Position numbers and translations under genes: made by a program
Shown: piece after piece, positions 22,647 through 32,113 of the stretch
How the letters are laid out: every line of letters begins with the position of its first letter
Position numbering within the stretch: position 1 is the first letter of the stretch
DNA from: Paenibacillus tyrphae
GTDB taxonomy: Bacteria; Bacillota; Bacilli; Paenibacillales; NBRC-103111
Direction: 5' to 3'
NCBI RefSeq assembly: GCF_000722545.1
Contig: NZ_JNVM01000006.1
Coordinates: forward strand, 1-64,000
Length of the DNA stretch: 64,000 nucleotides
The notes under the pieces: model-generated
Told to the model about the DNA's origin: nothing
Seen by the model: the letters and a program-made list of their open reading frames with translations, nothing else
Database searches by the model: none

Positions 22647-23858
22647 TTAATTAAATCTTATGCTCACTTGGCTTTCGGTATAAGGAGTAATGAAATAAGG
22701 TAAAATCTTTGAGCCAGCAAGACTCCCATGTCCTAAACTTTGAACAGTGGGCACATTACTGTCCCAAACGCGATAGTAACCATTATTCCAATATACGGCT
22801 ACTTTTGAAAAGTGAGCATAATTAAGTTGTGATCCGGAGCTTGTGTTTCCTTTATAATATTGTACAGATCTATCGCCTTCTTTTATAGGAGGACCATCCG
22901 GTTCATAAGCAATGGATGCTTGTTGATAGACTTTGACGTCAGAGCCAGCAGTGGAAAAGTTTCTATTAGGTGCCCACATACTAATATAAGATAAGATATA
23001 CCAATTGCCATAAGAACCATTCCATACCTCTAACTCAACATTCTGTGCCTCCGTATATCTCCAAATTAGGTATAAACGTGGAGAAACGTTCTTATTTATT
23101 GCAACTGTGGGAGATTGATACCAACCATCAGCATCTTCGCCAGGCAATCTTCCGCCATCCCACCCAATTTCTCCAAGGTACATGCATGGATACCAGATAG
23201 TACCGCTCGGATCTTCGGTGACAAGACCAAGATCCGCACCCGATTGCGAGGTATATAAACCGCCGAAAACATATGCAGCTCTATCGTAAGTCTTATTTAG
23301 AGATACGGACGGAAGGTCAACAAAAGCCGTCCCCATTGAATAGCCTGCATTTGTTCGCAGTTCCCAGAGTGCGCCTGTATTAGTTCTATCATTTATTGCT
23401 GGATCTTGAGTTAAACTTTCTGGTTTGATCAATTCAGAAAGATTTTTAATGCCCCTTTCTTTTTGTAATCGTTCTAGTTGGATCTCATTGTTTGGTTTAC
23501 CAAGTAATTCATTACGGGGCTTCAGAGTTTTGTATTCTGGATTTACGGCTATTTTATTTTGCTTCAGTTTCTCGGCATCGGTTTTTCTATCAAGAAATCC
23601 TGCAACAAGGCTTTTCACATCGCTGTCACTGACTTCCCCCGCATTGATGAGATTATGTATTATAGTTTTGTGAAAAGGCTCTAGTTTTTGGAGTTCTTCT
23701 TGCTTGACTCCTTTATCAGTAAGAAGCTTTTCCTGAGCCACTTGTTGAGTCTGGGACGGCAAAATGTCCTTGGAGTCACTAGCAAAACTTGATGGTGTCA
23801 TTAGAGTAATTAACAGGAGAGCTGTCATAGGTGCTGCTATGACTTTTTTCTTCTTCAT
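22647..23858 (-). CDS. Secreted YrpD-like protein
   Basis: A 403-residue protein with a clear signal peptide (MKKKKVIAAPMTALLLITLM, cleavage near SFA-SD). Residues about 30-165 are charged and helical (repeated Q/E/K, LEPFHKTIIHNLINAGEVSD). The C-terminal half is beta-rich and resembles B. subtilis YrpD: DRAAYVFGGLYTSQSGADLG, GTIWYPCMYLG, then ELEVWNGSYGNWY. The function of YrpD is unknown. The start at 23858 has AGGAGG 6 bases upstream; the frame opens earlier (23969) but without a ribosome site. It lies downstream of the Spo0E-like gene on the same strand and may be co-transcribed with it. Confidence 0.6.
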   Translation of the reverse strand: MKKKKVIAAPMTALLLITLMTPSSFASDSKDILPSQTQQVAQEKLLTDKGVKQEELQKLEPFHKTIIHNLINAGEVSDSDVKSLVAGFLDRKTDAEKLKQNKIAVNPEYKTLKPRNELLGKPNNEIQLERLQKERGIKNLSELIKPESLTQDPAINDRTNTGALWELRTNAGYSMGTAFVDLPSVSLNKTYDRAAYVFGGLYTSQSGADLGLVTEDPSGTIWYPCMYLGEIGWDGGRLPGEDADGWYQSPTVAINKNVSPRLYLIWRYTEAQNVELEVWNGSYGNWYILSYISMWAPNRNFSTAGSDVKVYQQASIAYEPDGPPIKEGDRSVQYYKGNTSSGSQLNYAHFSKVAVYWNNGYYRVWDSNVPTVQSLGHGSLAGSKILPYFITPYTESQVSIRFN

Positions 23859-23895
23859 ACAAAACCTCCTAAAATCTCTATAGAAATTCGAATTT

Positions 23896-24096
23896 TCATG
23901 AGGGCCTGTGTATGGGCGATATCCTAGTACTTCGAAATTTTCTTGCAAACTGATACCCTTGAGCGACAAAGATGTGCCGATCTAAACGTTGGCTTAAACA
24001 AATCACCTCCTCGTTTGAAAACGATCCTTTCTCCTCAACCAGCATTACGAGTTGCCGTCGCAACCTCTCGATCTTTCTTTTTAGTCTATTTTTCAT
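23896..24096 (-). CDS. Spo0E-family aspartyl-phosphate phosphatase
   Basis: A 66-residue protein made of a helical hairpin: KNRLKRKIERLRRQLVMLVEEKGSFSNEEVICLSQRLDRHIF in sense, with the family motif S-x2-LD (SQRLD) in the second helix. Spo0E-like proteins dephosphorylate Spo0A~P and delay sporulation. The ATG at 24096 gives the usual start; GGAGGTGA lies a little far upstream (15 bases), so translation may be weak or may start at an unconventional codon. The C-terminal tail (ARKFRSTRISPIHRPS) is longer than in minimal members. It is divergent from the HTH-TPR regulator at 24261. Confidence 0.75.
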   Translation of the reverse strand: MKNRLKRKIERLRRQLVMLVEEKGSFSNEEVICLSQRLDRHIFVAQGYQFARKFRSTRISPIHRPS

Positions 24097-24260
24097 TGTT
24101 TCAAATGGCTCACCTCCTTGTTCGGTTGTAGTATAAGACCACTTCACCGGAAATAAGGAAAAGAGATTTTTGGAGAATTTTAGGAAGATACCAAATTTGC
24201 ATTTTATTCAATAATATGTAATATTTTTGGTAGCCTATATTTTCAATAAGGGTGGTTCTG

Positions 24261-25649
24261 ATGGAACAATCTGCTGCCATTCGTTGTTTGCGTTCCGAAA
24301 TCGATAAACAAATGAAAAAATGCGGCTTTTCCCTTACTAAATTGAGCAAGCTGACAGGGGGGCATCTCGGATATCTGAGCGAGACTTTAAACCGCAGACC
24401 TCCACGCCCCATGACGATAAACCTACTTGATAACCTTGCAAAAGCTTTTCATCAGCCCCCCGGATGGCTCTATGAATTATATCCTGGAGAATGCTTTTCG
24501 GATAAGAAGGTATCTCGTCCGCGAATAATTCCCTTCCTTATGCGCTGCGCGGAACTGGGGCGGTTTGATCTCATAGCTTCGACTGCTTCGAAATTACTTG
24601 AAAACCTCAAAAATATAGAAATACTCTTTTACGTAGCGGAACGCCTTTTTGAAAAAGGACAACAAAGCGAGTCCGCTCACTTCTACCGCCTTGTAGTCGA
24701 GAATGAAAGAGATAGCTTTCATGACCGATTCACTATAAGCCAATATCGTTTGTTCCGCGCTTCACTCGGGACGAATGCAGAGGAAAATAAAGAAGCGGTC
24801 GTTCGATTCGAGCTATATTACAATCGCTTAGCTGAAGATTTTCAATTGGATGCTTTGCTGCAGATAACCAATGTTTATTACACGTTGGAAAACTGGAAAA
24901 AAGTCGAAAGATATACCGATGAATTAAGAGAATTGGCAGGCAAAGTATATGAGGATCAGCTAAGAAAGCGTGATAATACAAAACCTATCGAGCCTTTAAA
25001 ATCGGAGCGGCATTTAGTGGTACACTACGGGCAAGGATTTCTTTTAAAGGGGATTGCCCTAACCATGCAAGAGCAGTATGAAGAAGCAAAAAAATATGTT
25101 TCGGTATATACCGACCTTGGATGGTTTGAGCTTCTTGATGAGATCGGAAAAAAAGAGGTTGAGAGGTTTCGCGTTTGGGGAAAAGGAAATATGCTGATGT
25201 TAAATTTAATGACTGGAAATCAAAACATCCTCCCTGATTTCTCAGATTTTTTGGAAGAGAACCCTACTGATACCCTCCCGTACATGTTGGGCATGATGGA
25301 AGCAGCAAATAGAAATAATTTTTCAGTAGACGATGTAGTAAATCGCTTCTGTGAAAGAATCCCCCATCCGGATATCGTGACAACTCATATTAAAAGAAAA
25401 CAATTATTCCGCTTTTGGTACGAGAAAGCCATTTACAATTTTAAAAATGGAAGAAGAAGTTGCGGCATCAAAGATCTCCTTTCCGCTTTACACTTAGCTG
25501 AAAAACTGCAATATTCTTCAGGACTAAGAAAAATGATTCTACTTATGTTGTATGAAGTCGACGGCACGAACGAACAACAAGGAATTCAAAAAATGCTGGA
25601 AGAAGTGCGGTGTGAAAATAAATACGGCTTCCCAAATGCACCATCGTGA
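24261..25649 (+). CDS. XRE-TPR peptide-responsive regulator (RRNPP, AloR/NprR-like)
   Basis: A 462-residue regulator. An N-terminal XRE-like HTH (about 10-75: SLTKLSKLTGGHLGYLSETL and MTINLLDNLAKAFHQPPGWLYELYP) is followed by about nine TPR-like helical pairs to residue 455. Its TPR part is a close paralogue of the HTH-less protein at 20329. RRNPP regulators bind imported peptides in the TPR groove and switch DNA binding. No convincing peptide gene follows it: the GTG-started frame at 25646 lacks a ribosome site and a signal peptide. AGGGTGG lies 5 bases before ATG 24261. It diverges from the Spo0E-like gene, a plausible target. Confidence 0.82.
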   Translation: MEQSAAIRCLRSEIDKQMKKCGFSLTKLSKLTGGHLGYLSETLNRRPPRPMTINLLDNLAKAFHQPPGWLYELYPGECFSDKKVSRPRIIPFLMRCAELGRFDLIASTASKLLENLKNIEILFYVAERLFEKGQQSESAHFYRLVVENERDSFHDRFTISQYRLFRASLGTNAEENKEAVVRFELYYNRLAEDFQLDALLQITNVYYTLENWKKVERYTDELRELAGKVYEDQLRKRDNTKPIEPLKSERHLVVHYGQGFLLKGIALTMQEQYEEAKKYVSVYTDLGWFELLDEIGKKEVERFRVWGKGNMLMLNLMTGNQNILPDFSDFLEENPTDTLPYMLGMMEAANRNNFSVDDVVNRFCERIPHPDIVTTHIKRKQLFRFWYEKAIYNFKNGRRSCGIKDLLSALHLAEKLQYSSGLRKMILLMLYEVDGTNEQQGIQKMLEEVRCENKYGFPNAPS

Positions 25650-26010
25650 ACTTTCAAGAAATCGATGCAACTTGCTGGAAAGAAACATCCTGTTTCTTTT
25701 ACGAAACTATAGATTTGATCTGGAAGCTCCTCCTCCCAGTTAAACGCTCTCCGGATCTAAACAACCACAACTATCACCTACCCCAGTACTTGCCTGTAGG
25801 GATATTAACTGTTGTAGGATACGTTTCACTTACTCGACCATTTACCGAAGCGTTTAGTGTGGCCCCCCATCCCTGTACAATAGCGCTCTAAATTCATGCA
25901 ATCAGGATTATTTTCAAGTTATTTACCGACAAGAGGCTCGGTTTATTGAAAGTAAACCATGGGATAAAGTACACTGTAATCATCTACAGGTCAAGGAGGT
26001 GATGGGTGCA
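25650..26010. other. Intergenic region between the TPR regulator and the AraC gene
   Basis: There is one 81-codon plus-strand frame (GTG at 25646, overlapping the regulator's stop, to 25891). It has no ribosome site. Its C-terminus (FSVAPHPCTIAL) follows a hydrophobic stretch (YLPVGILTVVGYVSL), so a peptide precursor is not excluded but is weak. The remainder is the leader of the AraC gene, with AAGGAGG at 25993-25999. Confidence 0.4.
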
Positions 26011-27018
26011 GTGGCTTTAAACGTTACAAAGATTCATGATTTATTTGATCAATTTACGAGAATGGTAGAGGGACAAGTTCAGCAAAAAGATCGTGAACAA
26101 CGGCTTGCCATTCCATCGCATATAGGCAAGGGAAGCGTGACAAGAATACAGATTCGTCCGGGTATGGAGATCATGACGACGGATGTTACCTTCGAGCAAG
26201 ATATGAAACTCCAGATCCAGGAATCCTGCCAGCTATTCGAATTGAGCTATTGCGTAAGCGGCGAAATCCATTGCGAGTGGAACGGTAAAAAAAGCCATAC
26301 GATTGCGCAAACAGGCAATGTTCTCTTTCTTGAGGATGTTCGAGTCTGTGAAGAAAAAAAGGCGGGCATCCGAAATCAGCTTCTTGAAATAAGGTTTGCA
26401 CCTGACGAGTTGCTGCGTTACGCCGAGGATTTAACGGAGAAGCGAAAAATGGAAACCTGGCTTAAGCATCACCGTGGAAATATCGATCAATACCCGATCA
26501 CGCCGGCCATCCAAAGATGCGTCTCCGACATGATCCATTGCACGCATCTCGGAACAATGAAGAGGCTATATATGGAAAGCAAGGCGCTTGAATTTATAGC
26601 GCTTTTTGGTGAATCGGACGGATACGGCGCCGTTGGCGGAAGCATGATGCTTCGCCGTGATGATATTTCCAAGCTGCGGCATGCCCATGAGCTAGTGCAA
26701 CAGTATTTCGAACAACCGTTGTCTATTCGTGAATTGTCCAAACGGGTGGGAATGAATGAATTCAAGCTGAAAAAAGGATTCCGCGAATTGTTTGGCATGA
26801 CGATCTTCGAACTCGTGCGTCAACAAAGAATGGAAAAAGCTCTTTGGTATATGGAGGTAGCGCGTTTGAACGTTGGGGAAACCGCTGTTTCGGTCGGCTA
26901 TAGTAACGTCAGCAATTTCACGACGAATTTTCGCAAGCATTACGGCTGCAACCCAAGCGATTATGTAAAACGTATCAGCCAACTGGATTTGGAGCAAAAC
27001 CGGCACGGCTTGCTCTAG
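26011..27018 (+). CDS. AraC-family transcriptional regulator
   Basis: A protein of about 335 residues. The N-terminal part (30-140) is a cupin-like sensor; the C-terminal 100 residues form a double HTH (SIRELSKRVGMNEFKLKKGF, FGMTIFELVRQQRMEKAL, then TAVSVGYSNVSNFTTNFRKHYG), the standard AraC/XylS domain. AAGGAGG is followed by several in-frame starts (GTG 25999, ATG 26002, GTG 26011); 26011 gives the best spacing. Regulators of this type (such as Btr in B. subtilis) activate siderophore uptake operons on sensing the ligand. It converges with the siderophore operon ending at 27177, which fits. Confidence 0.85.
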   Translation: MALNVTKIHDLFDQFTRMVEGQVQQKDREQRLAIPSHIGKGSVTRIQIRPGMEIMTTDVTFEQDMKLQIQESCQLFELSYCVSGEIHCEWNGKKSHTIAQTGNVLFLEDVRVCEEKKAGIRNQLLEIRFAPDELLRYAEDLTEKRKMETWLKHHRGNIDQYPITPAIQRCVSDMIHCTHLGTMKRLYMESKALEFIALFGESDGYGAVGGSMMLRRDDISKLRHAHELVQQYFEQPLSIRELSKRVGMNEFKLKKGFRELFGMTIFELVRQQRMEKALWYMEVARLNVGETAVSVGYSNVSNFTTNFRKHYGCNPSDYVKRISQLDLEQNRHGLL

Positions 27019-27089
27019 CAAGAAGCTCAAGTGGGAAAGACATATCATTGGGAACGAGCGTTAGAGCTGCATAGCGATAATACAAAATT

Positions 27090-27138
27090 GGCTTGACATG
27101 GAGCCTCTATGGGATATTGTCCTCCTCCATGTCAAGCC
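27090..27138. terminator. Large inverted repeat, probable bidirectional terminator
   Basis: GGCTTGACATGGAG (27090-27103) is a perfect 14-bp complement of CTCCATGTCAAGCC (27125-27138), with a 21-base loop. It lies between the converging AraC gene and siderophore operon. T-rich sequence (AATTTTG) follows on the minus strand, so it best serves the operon. Confidence 0.7.
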
Positions 27139-27176
27139 GCGACCAAGCATAACGCTGATAGATGTGCCTATTCCAT

Positions 27177-27953
27177 TTACGTCAGATATGCGATTGCCAG
27201 ATCCCCGTTAATCGGATTGGGGTAGACCTCGCAATCGATTTCGTAAACCTGCCGTATCAGCTCTCGGGTTAGAATCTCCTTTGGATTACCTGAGGCAATC
27301 ATTTGTCCATGCTTGACCACGTAGAGAATATCGCAATACGCCAAAGCCATGGAAAGATCATGCAGAGCCGCAAGAACGCCGATATTTAACGATTTGACGA
27401 CAGATAACATTTGCAGTTGGTATTTGATATCCAAATGGTTTGTCGGCTCGTCGAGAATTAAAAATTGGGGCTGCTGCGCTATCGCTCTAGCCAGAATCAC
27501 GCGTTGCTTTTCACCGCCGGATAGCGTCAAATAACTTCTGTCCGCATACTCAGCCAAGCCAACCTTTTCCAACGCATCGGCTACAATTTGATAATCCCAC
27601 TGATTATCCGATTCCATCAGATGCTTATGCGGCGTCCTCCCCATCATCACCATCTCGTGAACCGTAAAATCAAAGCTCATTTCATTGAATTGACCGACAA
27701 CGCCCATATCCTTCGAGATCGCGCGCGCCGGCGATTTCAAAACATCCTTCTCCCCTAAAAAGACAAGGCCCTTTTGCGGTTTAATGACTTTATAAATACT
27801 TTTCAATAAAGTAGACTTTCCGCACCCGTTGGGTCCGATAATTCCGACAAACTGTTTACTCTCCACTTTAATGCTGATGTCTTTTACAATATCCGCTCCC
27901 GATAGGGTGACGGATATGTGATCGGCTGTCAGATTCAAATTACTTTCCCCCAA
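27177..27953 (-). CDS. Fe-siderophore ABC transporter, ATPase (FecE/FhuC-like)
   Basis: A 258-residue ABC ATPase with Walker A GPNGCGKST, signature LSGGEKQR, Walker B FLILDEPTNHLD and the H-loop AALHDLSMA. It powers import of a ferric siderophore or cobalamin-like compound through the permease encoded just upstream, whose end it overlaps by 14 bases. There is no N-terminal extension. It is the last gene of the operon controlled by the Fur boxes at 31765-31795. Confidence 0.92.
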   Translation of the reverse strand: MGESNLNLTADHISVTLSGADIVKDISIKVESKQFVGIIGPNGCGKSTLLKSIYKVIKPQKGLVFLGEKDVLKSPARAISKDMGVVGQFNEMSFDFTVHEMVMMGRTPHKHLMESDNQWDYQIVADALEKVGLAEYADRSYLTLSGGEKQRVILARAIAQQPQFLILDEPTNHLDIKYQLQMLSVVKSLNIGVLAALHDLSMALAYCDILYVVKHGQMIASGNPKEILTRELIRQVYEIDCEVYPNPINGDLAIAYLT

Positions 27954-29055
27954 ATCCGTAGCTTTTTTTGACTAACATATACATAAATACCGGCGCGCCC
28001 AGAAGGGACGTGACGATTCCAATCGGCAATTCTCCATTCGGAATGATGGTTCGGGCAAACACATCCGTCCATATCATGAATAGGGAGCCGAAAAGAATAG
28101 CGACAGGAACAAGCCGCTTATGGTTGGAGCCAACAACACTTCGCACCATATGAGGAACAATGAGTCCCACAAACCCGATAATTCCGCAAGTGGAGACAAG
28201 AACGCCGGTGACGACCGATGAGATCACCATATACACCCGTCTGTATCCATTTAGATGAATCCCCAAGGTGACCGCTGCCTCCTCTCCCATCAGCATGGTA
28301 TTCATCACTCTGAATTGAAGCAGGAAAAATAGCGCCGCTGTCAGGACCACTGCCGAAATGAGGGGAAGCGTGTCCCATCCGGCAGAGGCCAAGCTCCCCA
28401 TAGTCCAAAAAGATACCGAACGAATGCCGTCCGAGTTTTTCGCAAAGTAAATAATAAAGTTGGAAAAAGCGCCGCAAAGCGCGTTAATGACCGTTCCGGC
28501 TAAAATCAGCTTCACAGAGGATGTTTTCCCCCCGATACTGGCAAGGCCCAAAACAAGCGCCGCTGCGGCCAACGCGCCGAGAAAAGCCCATGAGGCAACT
28601 CCCAACTCCCCGAAAATGCCTCCTATGCCAAAGCCGAGCATAATCGAAAACGTTGCGCCTAACGAAGCGCCGGAAGAAATCCCGAGGATAAAAGGATCAG
28701 CCAAAGGATTTTGTACGGATGCCTGCATGACGGTTCCGCAAAGCGCCAATCCCGCGCCTGCTACCATCGCCAGCAGTACTCTCGGGAAGCGGATTTGCCA
28801 GATCACATCCATAAACATTCCGCTTGCGTCCCCCGTGATGCGGTCGGTTTGTATCCCGGTGATTTGATGCACCAAAATCCAAAATGATTGTCCAAATGGA
28901 ATGGATACTTGTCCGATGGATACCGAAACGACAACGGATAAACCAACAGCAACAAGCAGCGTGAATACAATTGCCGGGAATATGGAGCGCTTTTTTATTC
29001 TGCTTTCCATATCGGGCGAATCGTTTTTGAGCTCTCTCCTTTGTGCTGTTGTCAT
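27940..29055 (-). CDS. Fe-siderophore ABC transporter, permease (FecCD family)
   Basis: A 371-residue FecCD-type permease with about ten membrane helices. RFPRVLLAMVAGAGLALCGTVMQASVQNPLADPFILGISSGAS is the signature of the family (positions about 95-140), and GLIVPHMVR is the ATPase-coupling loop near the C-terminus. Only one permease is encoded, so a homodimer is likely. Its start overlaps the stop of the binding protein (ATGA at 29052-29055). The N-terminus carries about 28 extra hydrophilic residues before the first helix. Confidence 0.92.
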   Translation of the reverse strand: MTTAQRRELKNDSPDMESRIKKRSIFPAIVFTLLVAVGLSVVVSVSIGQVSIPFGQSFWILVHQITGIQTDRITGDASGMFMDVIWQIRFPRVLLAMVAGAGLALCGTVMQASVQNPLADPFILGISSGASLGATFSIMLGFGIGGIFGELGVASWAFLGALAAAALVLGLASIGGKTSSVKLILAGTVINALCGAFSNFIIYFAKNSDGIRSVSFWTMGSLASAGWDTLPLISAVVLTAALFFLLQFRVMNTMLMGEEAAVTLGIHLNGYRRVYMVISSVVTGVLVSTCGIIGFVGLIVPHMVRSVVGSNHKRLVPVAILFGSLFMIWTDVFARTIIPNGELPIGIVTSLLGAPVFMYMLVKKSYGFGGK

Positions 29056-30095
29056 GTCTGTTCTCCTTTAAATAACTCGGGATGAATAAACCTGGCAACA
29101 TCCTCGTACAAATCGGCAAGGCCAAGACTGCCGCGAATGGCATTCGTATAGTCCGCGACCATGACTTGTTTATTTTTGACGGCCGTAACATTCCGCAAGA
29201 CCGGGTTGAGAAGCAATTTATTTTTTGCCGCTTCGCTGTCGGATTTTTGAAATTCGGTGATCACGAGCTTATCGGGATTTACAGAAAGAATGGACTCCGC
29301 AGACATCTCTACATAAGTATCCTTGGATACTTTTATATACTCGCCGCCTGCGCCTTCGATCATTTCATCAATCACGCAAAGCGTAGGACCATAGTAATAA
29401 TAGGTATCGTTTTGACCGCCGGCAAACAACAGAACTCTAGGTTTATCTGTGGCCTGTGTAGCTTTTTTCCGGATGGATTCGATTCGCGATTTCTGGTCTT
29501 TAACGAAGATATTCGTTTTTTCTTCGATATTCAACGCTGTCCCTAACTTCTCGATATCTTCGAAGAAGCTGTCGATGGTGCGGCCCACGGTATAATTGAT
29601 CCCTGTAACGACGGCGATTCCTCTCTTATTCCAAAACGAAATATCGCCCAATCGTTCGTTCGTAAATGCGGAAGACATGGAGACGATCAAATCCGGCTGC
29701 AACGCCAAAATCGACTCCTTCGAAGGCCACATATCGGTAAGCAGCGGAAGTTGTTTGATTTGTTTTTCATAGCTCGAGTATGACTTGTCCAGGTAAGCCA
29801 GCCCGGCAATCCGTTTCTCTTCTCCGAAGTGAATCATCAGCTCCGCCAGCCCTTGTCCGATAACAACAACCCGCTGCGGCTCTTTTTCAATCGTTTGCTG
29901 TATTTTCTTCCCTTCATTGTTATAAATATACAGCGTTAAAGGATAATGACTTTTCTCAATTGAATTGCTCTGAACCGCTTCGGAACGATTCCGATTCGAA
30001 GCGGCAGGCTCCGCTGTTTTTTGAGAGCAGGCAGCCAGTACGGTCAAGCAAAAAACGATTGTCAAGATAACAGACACTTGCTTCTTCATAAACAT
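29052..30095 (-). CDS. Fe-siderophore ABC transporter, substrate-binding lipoprotein
   Basis: A 347-residue lipoprotein with a signal peptide and lipobox LAAC (cysteine at residue 23), followed by a polar linker and a TroA/FecB-type class III binding fold. RVVVIGQGLAELMIHFG, QPDLIVSMSS and NPDKLVITEF are typical segments of these proteins. The ligand is probably a ferric siderophore, given the Fur boxes. GGAGGAAG precedes the ATG. It is coupled to the permease and lies 38 bases after the exporter gene. Confidence 0.9.
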   Translation of the reverse strand: MFMKKQVSVILTIVFCLTVLAACSQKTAEPAASNRNRSEAVQSNSIEKSHYPLTLYIYNNEGKKIQQTIEKEPQRVVVIGQGLAELMIHFGEEKRIAGLAYLDKSYSSYEKQIKQLPLLTDMWPSKESILALQPDLIVSMSSAFTNERLGDISFWNKRGIAVVTGINYTVGRTIDSFFEDIEKLGTALNIEEKTNIFVKDQKSRIESIRKKATQATDKPRVLLFAGGQNDTYYYYGPTLCVIDEMIEGAGGEYIKVSKDTYVEMSAESILSVNPDKLVITEFQKSDSEAAKNKLLLNPVLRNVTAVKNKQVMVADYTNAIRGSLGLADLYEDVARFIHPELFKGEQT

Positions 30096-30133
30096 CTATT
30101 CTTCCTCCTGGTATATATAACAACTTGGCGCTT

Positions 30134-31591
30134 CTAAGCATGTTCTTGTCGAGCACGCAAGAAACAAAGGCAAACAAATGCAGCCAAAGCAAATCCTGCG
30201 CATGCGGCCAGAGAGGCGGAAAACGCCCTGACATAATCCGACAGGACCGCATCGTTCAATGGCTGCCGTAGCTCGGCAGAAAACAAAATACTGATCAATG
30301 CTACTCCTAACGAATTAGCCAAATACATCACCGTATTAAATAAGCCTGAACCTGTCCCCGCATCCTTCGCCGGGATGGTCCCCAGGACGACGTGCGTGAG
30401 AGGCGTTGTGACCAATCCGAGTCCCAACCCATAGACAAGCAAAAGCGCAATGTATTGCATATGCAGCAGATGTATCGCATCCCTATGCAGCAACATGATG
30501 AATACAATGCAGCAGCTCCCCGTAACCAACGCGCCTATTTTCAGCACAATCGTCCCCCATCTGCTGACAATTCGGGAGGATAGGAGAGAAGTCAGGAAAA
30601 AACCGCCGCCCAGAGGCAGAAAAGCGAGGCTCGTCGCTTGCGCATCGAAATGCAGGCCGAGCTGCAAATAATAAGTTAAGAGGAAAAAGAACGAGAACAT
30701 GCTGAGATAGATCAAAATAACGGAAGCCATCCCCACTGCGAATACCGGTTGTTTGAAAATGGTCAAATCGATCAGCGGGGCACCGTTCCGCTTTTGCTTT
30801 CGAATTTCGACTGCAATAAAAGCAAGCAGCAGCAGCAGCGACAGGATCAGACAGCCCCATATCCAATGCGGCCATCCCTGTTTTTGCCCCTCGGACAATG
30901 GATAAACAAGCAAAAACAGCCCGCTCATGATGAAGAAGGTACCTATCCAATCGATACTCTGCGTCCGATTGCCGCGCGATTCCGGCAAAATCGGCAAACA
31001 CAGAAGCACAAGAATACCGAAGGGAACATTGAAAAAAAATACGGTTCGCCACCCCAGCTCAAACACGTTCCAATTGACAAGAATGCCTCCCAGAATGAGA
31101 CCGAAGGCGAATCCGAACCCGAGCAATGCGCCGTAAATACTGAAAACAAGCCCTTTTTCCCGCGGCATAAAATTAACCTGCATCATGGATAGCACCTGGG
31201 GTTGAATGAGCGCCGCAGCAAGCCCTTGTACAATCCGAATGACAATGAGCAGAGTTGGATTCGAAGTCAAGCCTCCTAGCAAGGCCATGAGCGTGAATCC
31301 GCTCACCCCGATGAGCAGCAGCCGTTTTCTGCCGTAGATATCGCCAAGCTTCCCGCTGACAATGAGCGCTACAGCCAAACTGAGAGAAAAGCAGGTGACA
31401 ATAAGCTGGGCATCGGAAAAACCGGCGTTCAAACTGCTCTGGATTAATGGAAGCGCGACCTGGATCATATAGGTATTTAATGAATTAAGCAATATTGGGA
31501 GAAGAATGACTCCCAGCGCATACCAGCGGCGCGGATCGGCCTGCTGCTCCGGTTTTTCCGTTAATGATGAAGCTAGTGGATGATTGGCCAT
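30134..31591 (-). CDS. MFS exporter, DHA2 family (EmrB/QacA-like), probable siderophore exporter
   Basis: A 485-residue, 14-helix MFS protein. Motif A is GKLGDIYGRKRLL, with a motif-C-like glycine-rich helix (GALLGFGFAFGLILGG). Such transporters export drugs or, when linked to iron uptake genes as here, siderophores. Its position as first gene after the Fur boxes and only 38 bases from the binding protein supports export of the same or a precursor siderophore, but no siderophore biosynthesis gene lies in the window. GAGGAGGAG precedes the ATG. Confidence 0.85.
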   Translation of the reverse strand: MANHPLASSLTEKPEQQADPRRWYALGVILLPILLNSLNTYMIQVALPLIQSSLNAGFSDAQLIVTCFSLSLAVALIVSGKLGDIYGRKRLLLIGVSGFTLMALLGGLTSNPTLLIVIRIVQGLAAALIQPQVLSMMQVNFMPREKGLVFSIYGALLGFGFAFGLILGGILVNWNVFELGWRTVFFFNVPFGILVLLCLPILPESRGNRTQSIDWIGTFFIMSGLFLLVYPLSEGQKQGWPHWIWGCLILSLLLLLAFIAVEIRKQKRNGAPLIDLTIFKQPVFAVGMASVILIYLSMFSFFFLLTYYLQLGLHFDAQATSLAFLPLGGGFFLTSLLSSRIVSRWGTIVLKIGALVTGSCCIVFIMLLHRDAIHLLHMQYIALLLVYGLGLGLVTTPLTHVVLGTIPAKDAGTGSGLFNTVMYLANSLGVALISILFSAELRQPLNDAVLSDYVRAFSASLAACAGFALAAFVCLCFLRARQEHA

Positions 31592-31764
31592 TCACATCTC
31601 CTCCTCGAACTCTACGTTTACCCCTATCCGTTTCATAAGCTTCCAAAATGAATGGAATCTAATTGCAGATATAGGCGATTCAACATCCCGTGTTCTTTCA
31701 AAAAATCACTCCCCTATCCATAGGTCTCCCCCGGTTGTCGGATATGCATTAACCGGAATTTCAT

Positions 31765-31795
31765 TGATAACTATTATCAATGAAAATAATTATCA
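31765..31795 (-). promoter_or_regulatory. Two tandem Fur boxes
   Basis: TGATAACTATTATCA (31765-31779) and TGAAAATAATTATCA (31781-31795) each match the 7-1-7 Fur consensus TGATAATNATTATCA at 13 of the 14 defined positions. They stand one base apart, about 175 bases upstream of the exporter start. Iron-replete Fur should repress the minus-strand operon 31591-27177. Confidence 0.85.
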
Positions 31796-31976
31796 ATGAA
31801 TTTAGTGTTTTTCTCTACCTGCTGCGGGAGCTTCTCTCCTTATTGAGGGAGCAAAAAAACTTCAAGCATACATTCCAATCTTTCGTTTCCAAAAGTAACT
31901 ATTTTAGAATCTGTGGACAGTCTCAGAAGTGAATCGTTGATTTTACCAAGGAACGGTTTTTTGTTCTCTTCGATAT
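31796..31976. other. Intergenic stretch, no gene seen
   Basis: AT-rich spacer between the Fur boxes and the deacetylase terminator. Short open frames occur on both strands but none has a ribosome site or recognisable product. Confidence 0.5.
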
Positions 31977-32022
31977 AAAAAAAGGGTGTCCCTTAGCCAT
32001 TTTTATGGCTTTTGGGACACCC
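31977..32022 (-). terminator. Rho-independent terminator of the deacetylase gene
   Basis: GGGTGTCCC (31984-31992) / GGGACACCC (32014-32022), with an inner GCCAT/ATGGC stem. Seven T follow on the minus strand. Confidence 0.88.
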
Positions 32023-32113
32023 TCTGTTTGCTCTGTTACGAGAATGGTTTATTTCCAAAACTTTTTCATGTCCAAGCGGCCCTACCCTGCCCTACAAATA
32101 AGATGCCCTCCTG

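Noticed and set aside
25646..25891. 81-codon frame overlapping the end of the HTH-TPR regulator as a possible Phr gene
   Set aside because: It has no ribosome site and no N-terminal signal peptide; kept only as a remark in the intergenic entry.
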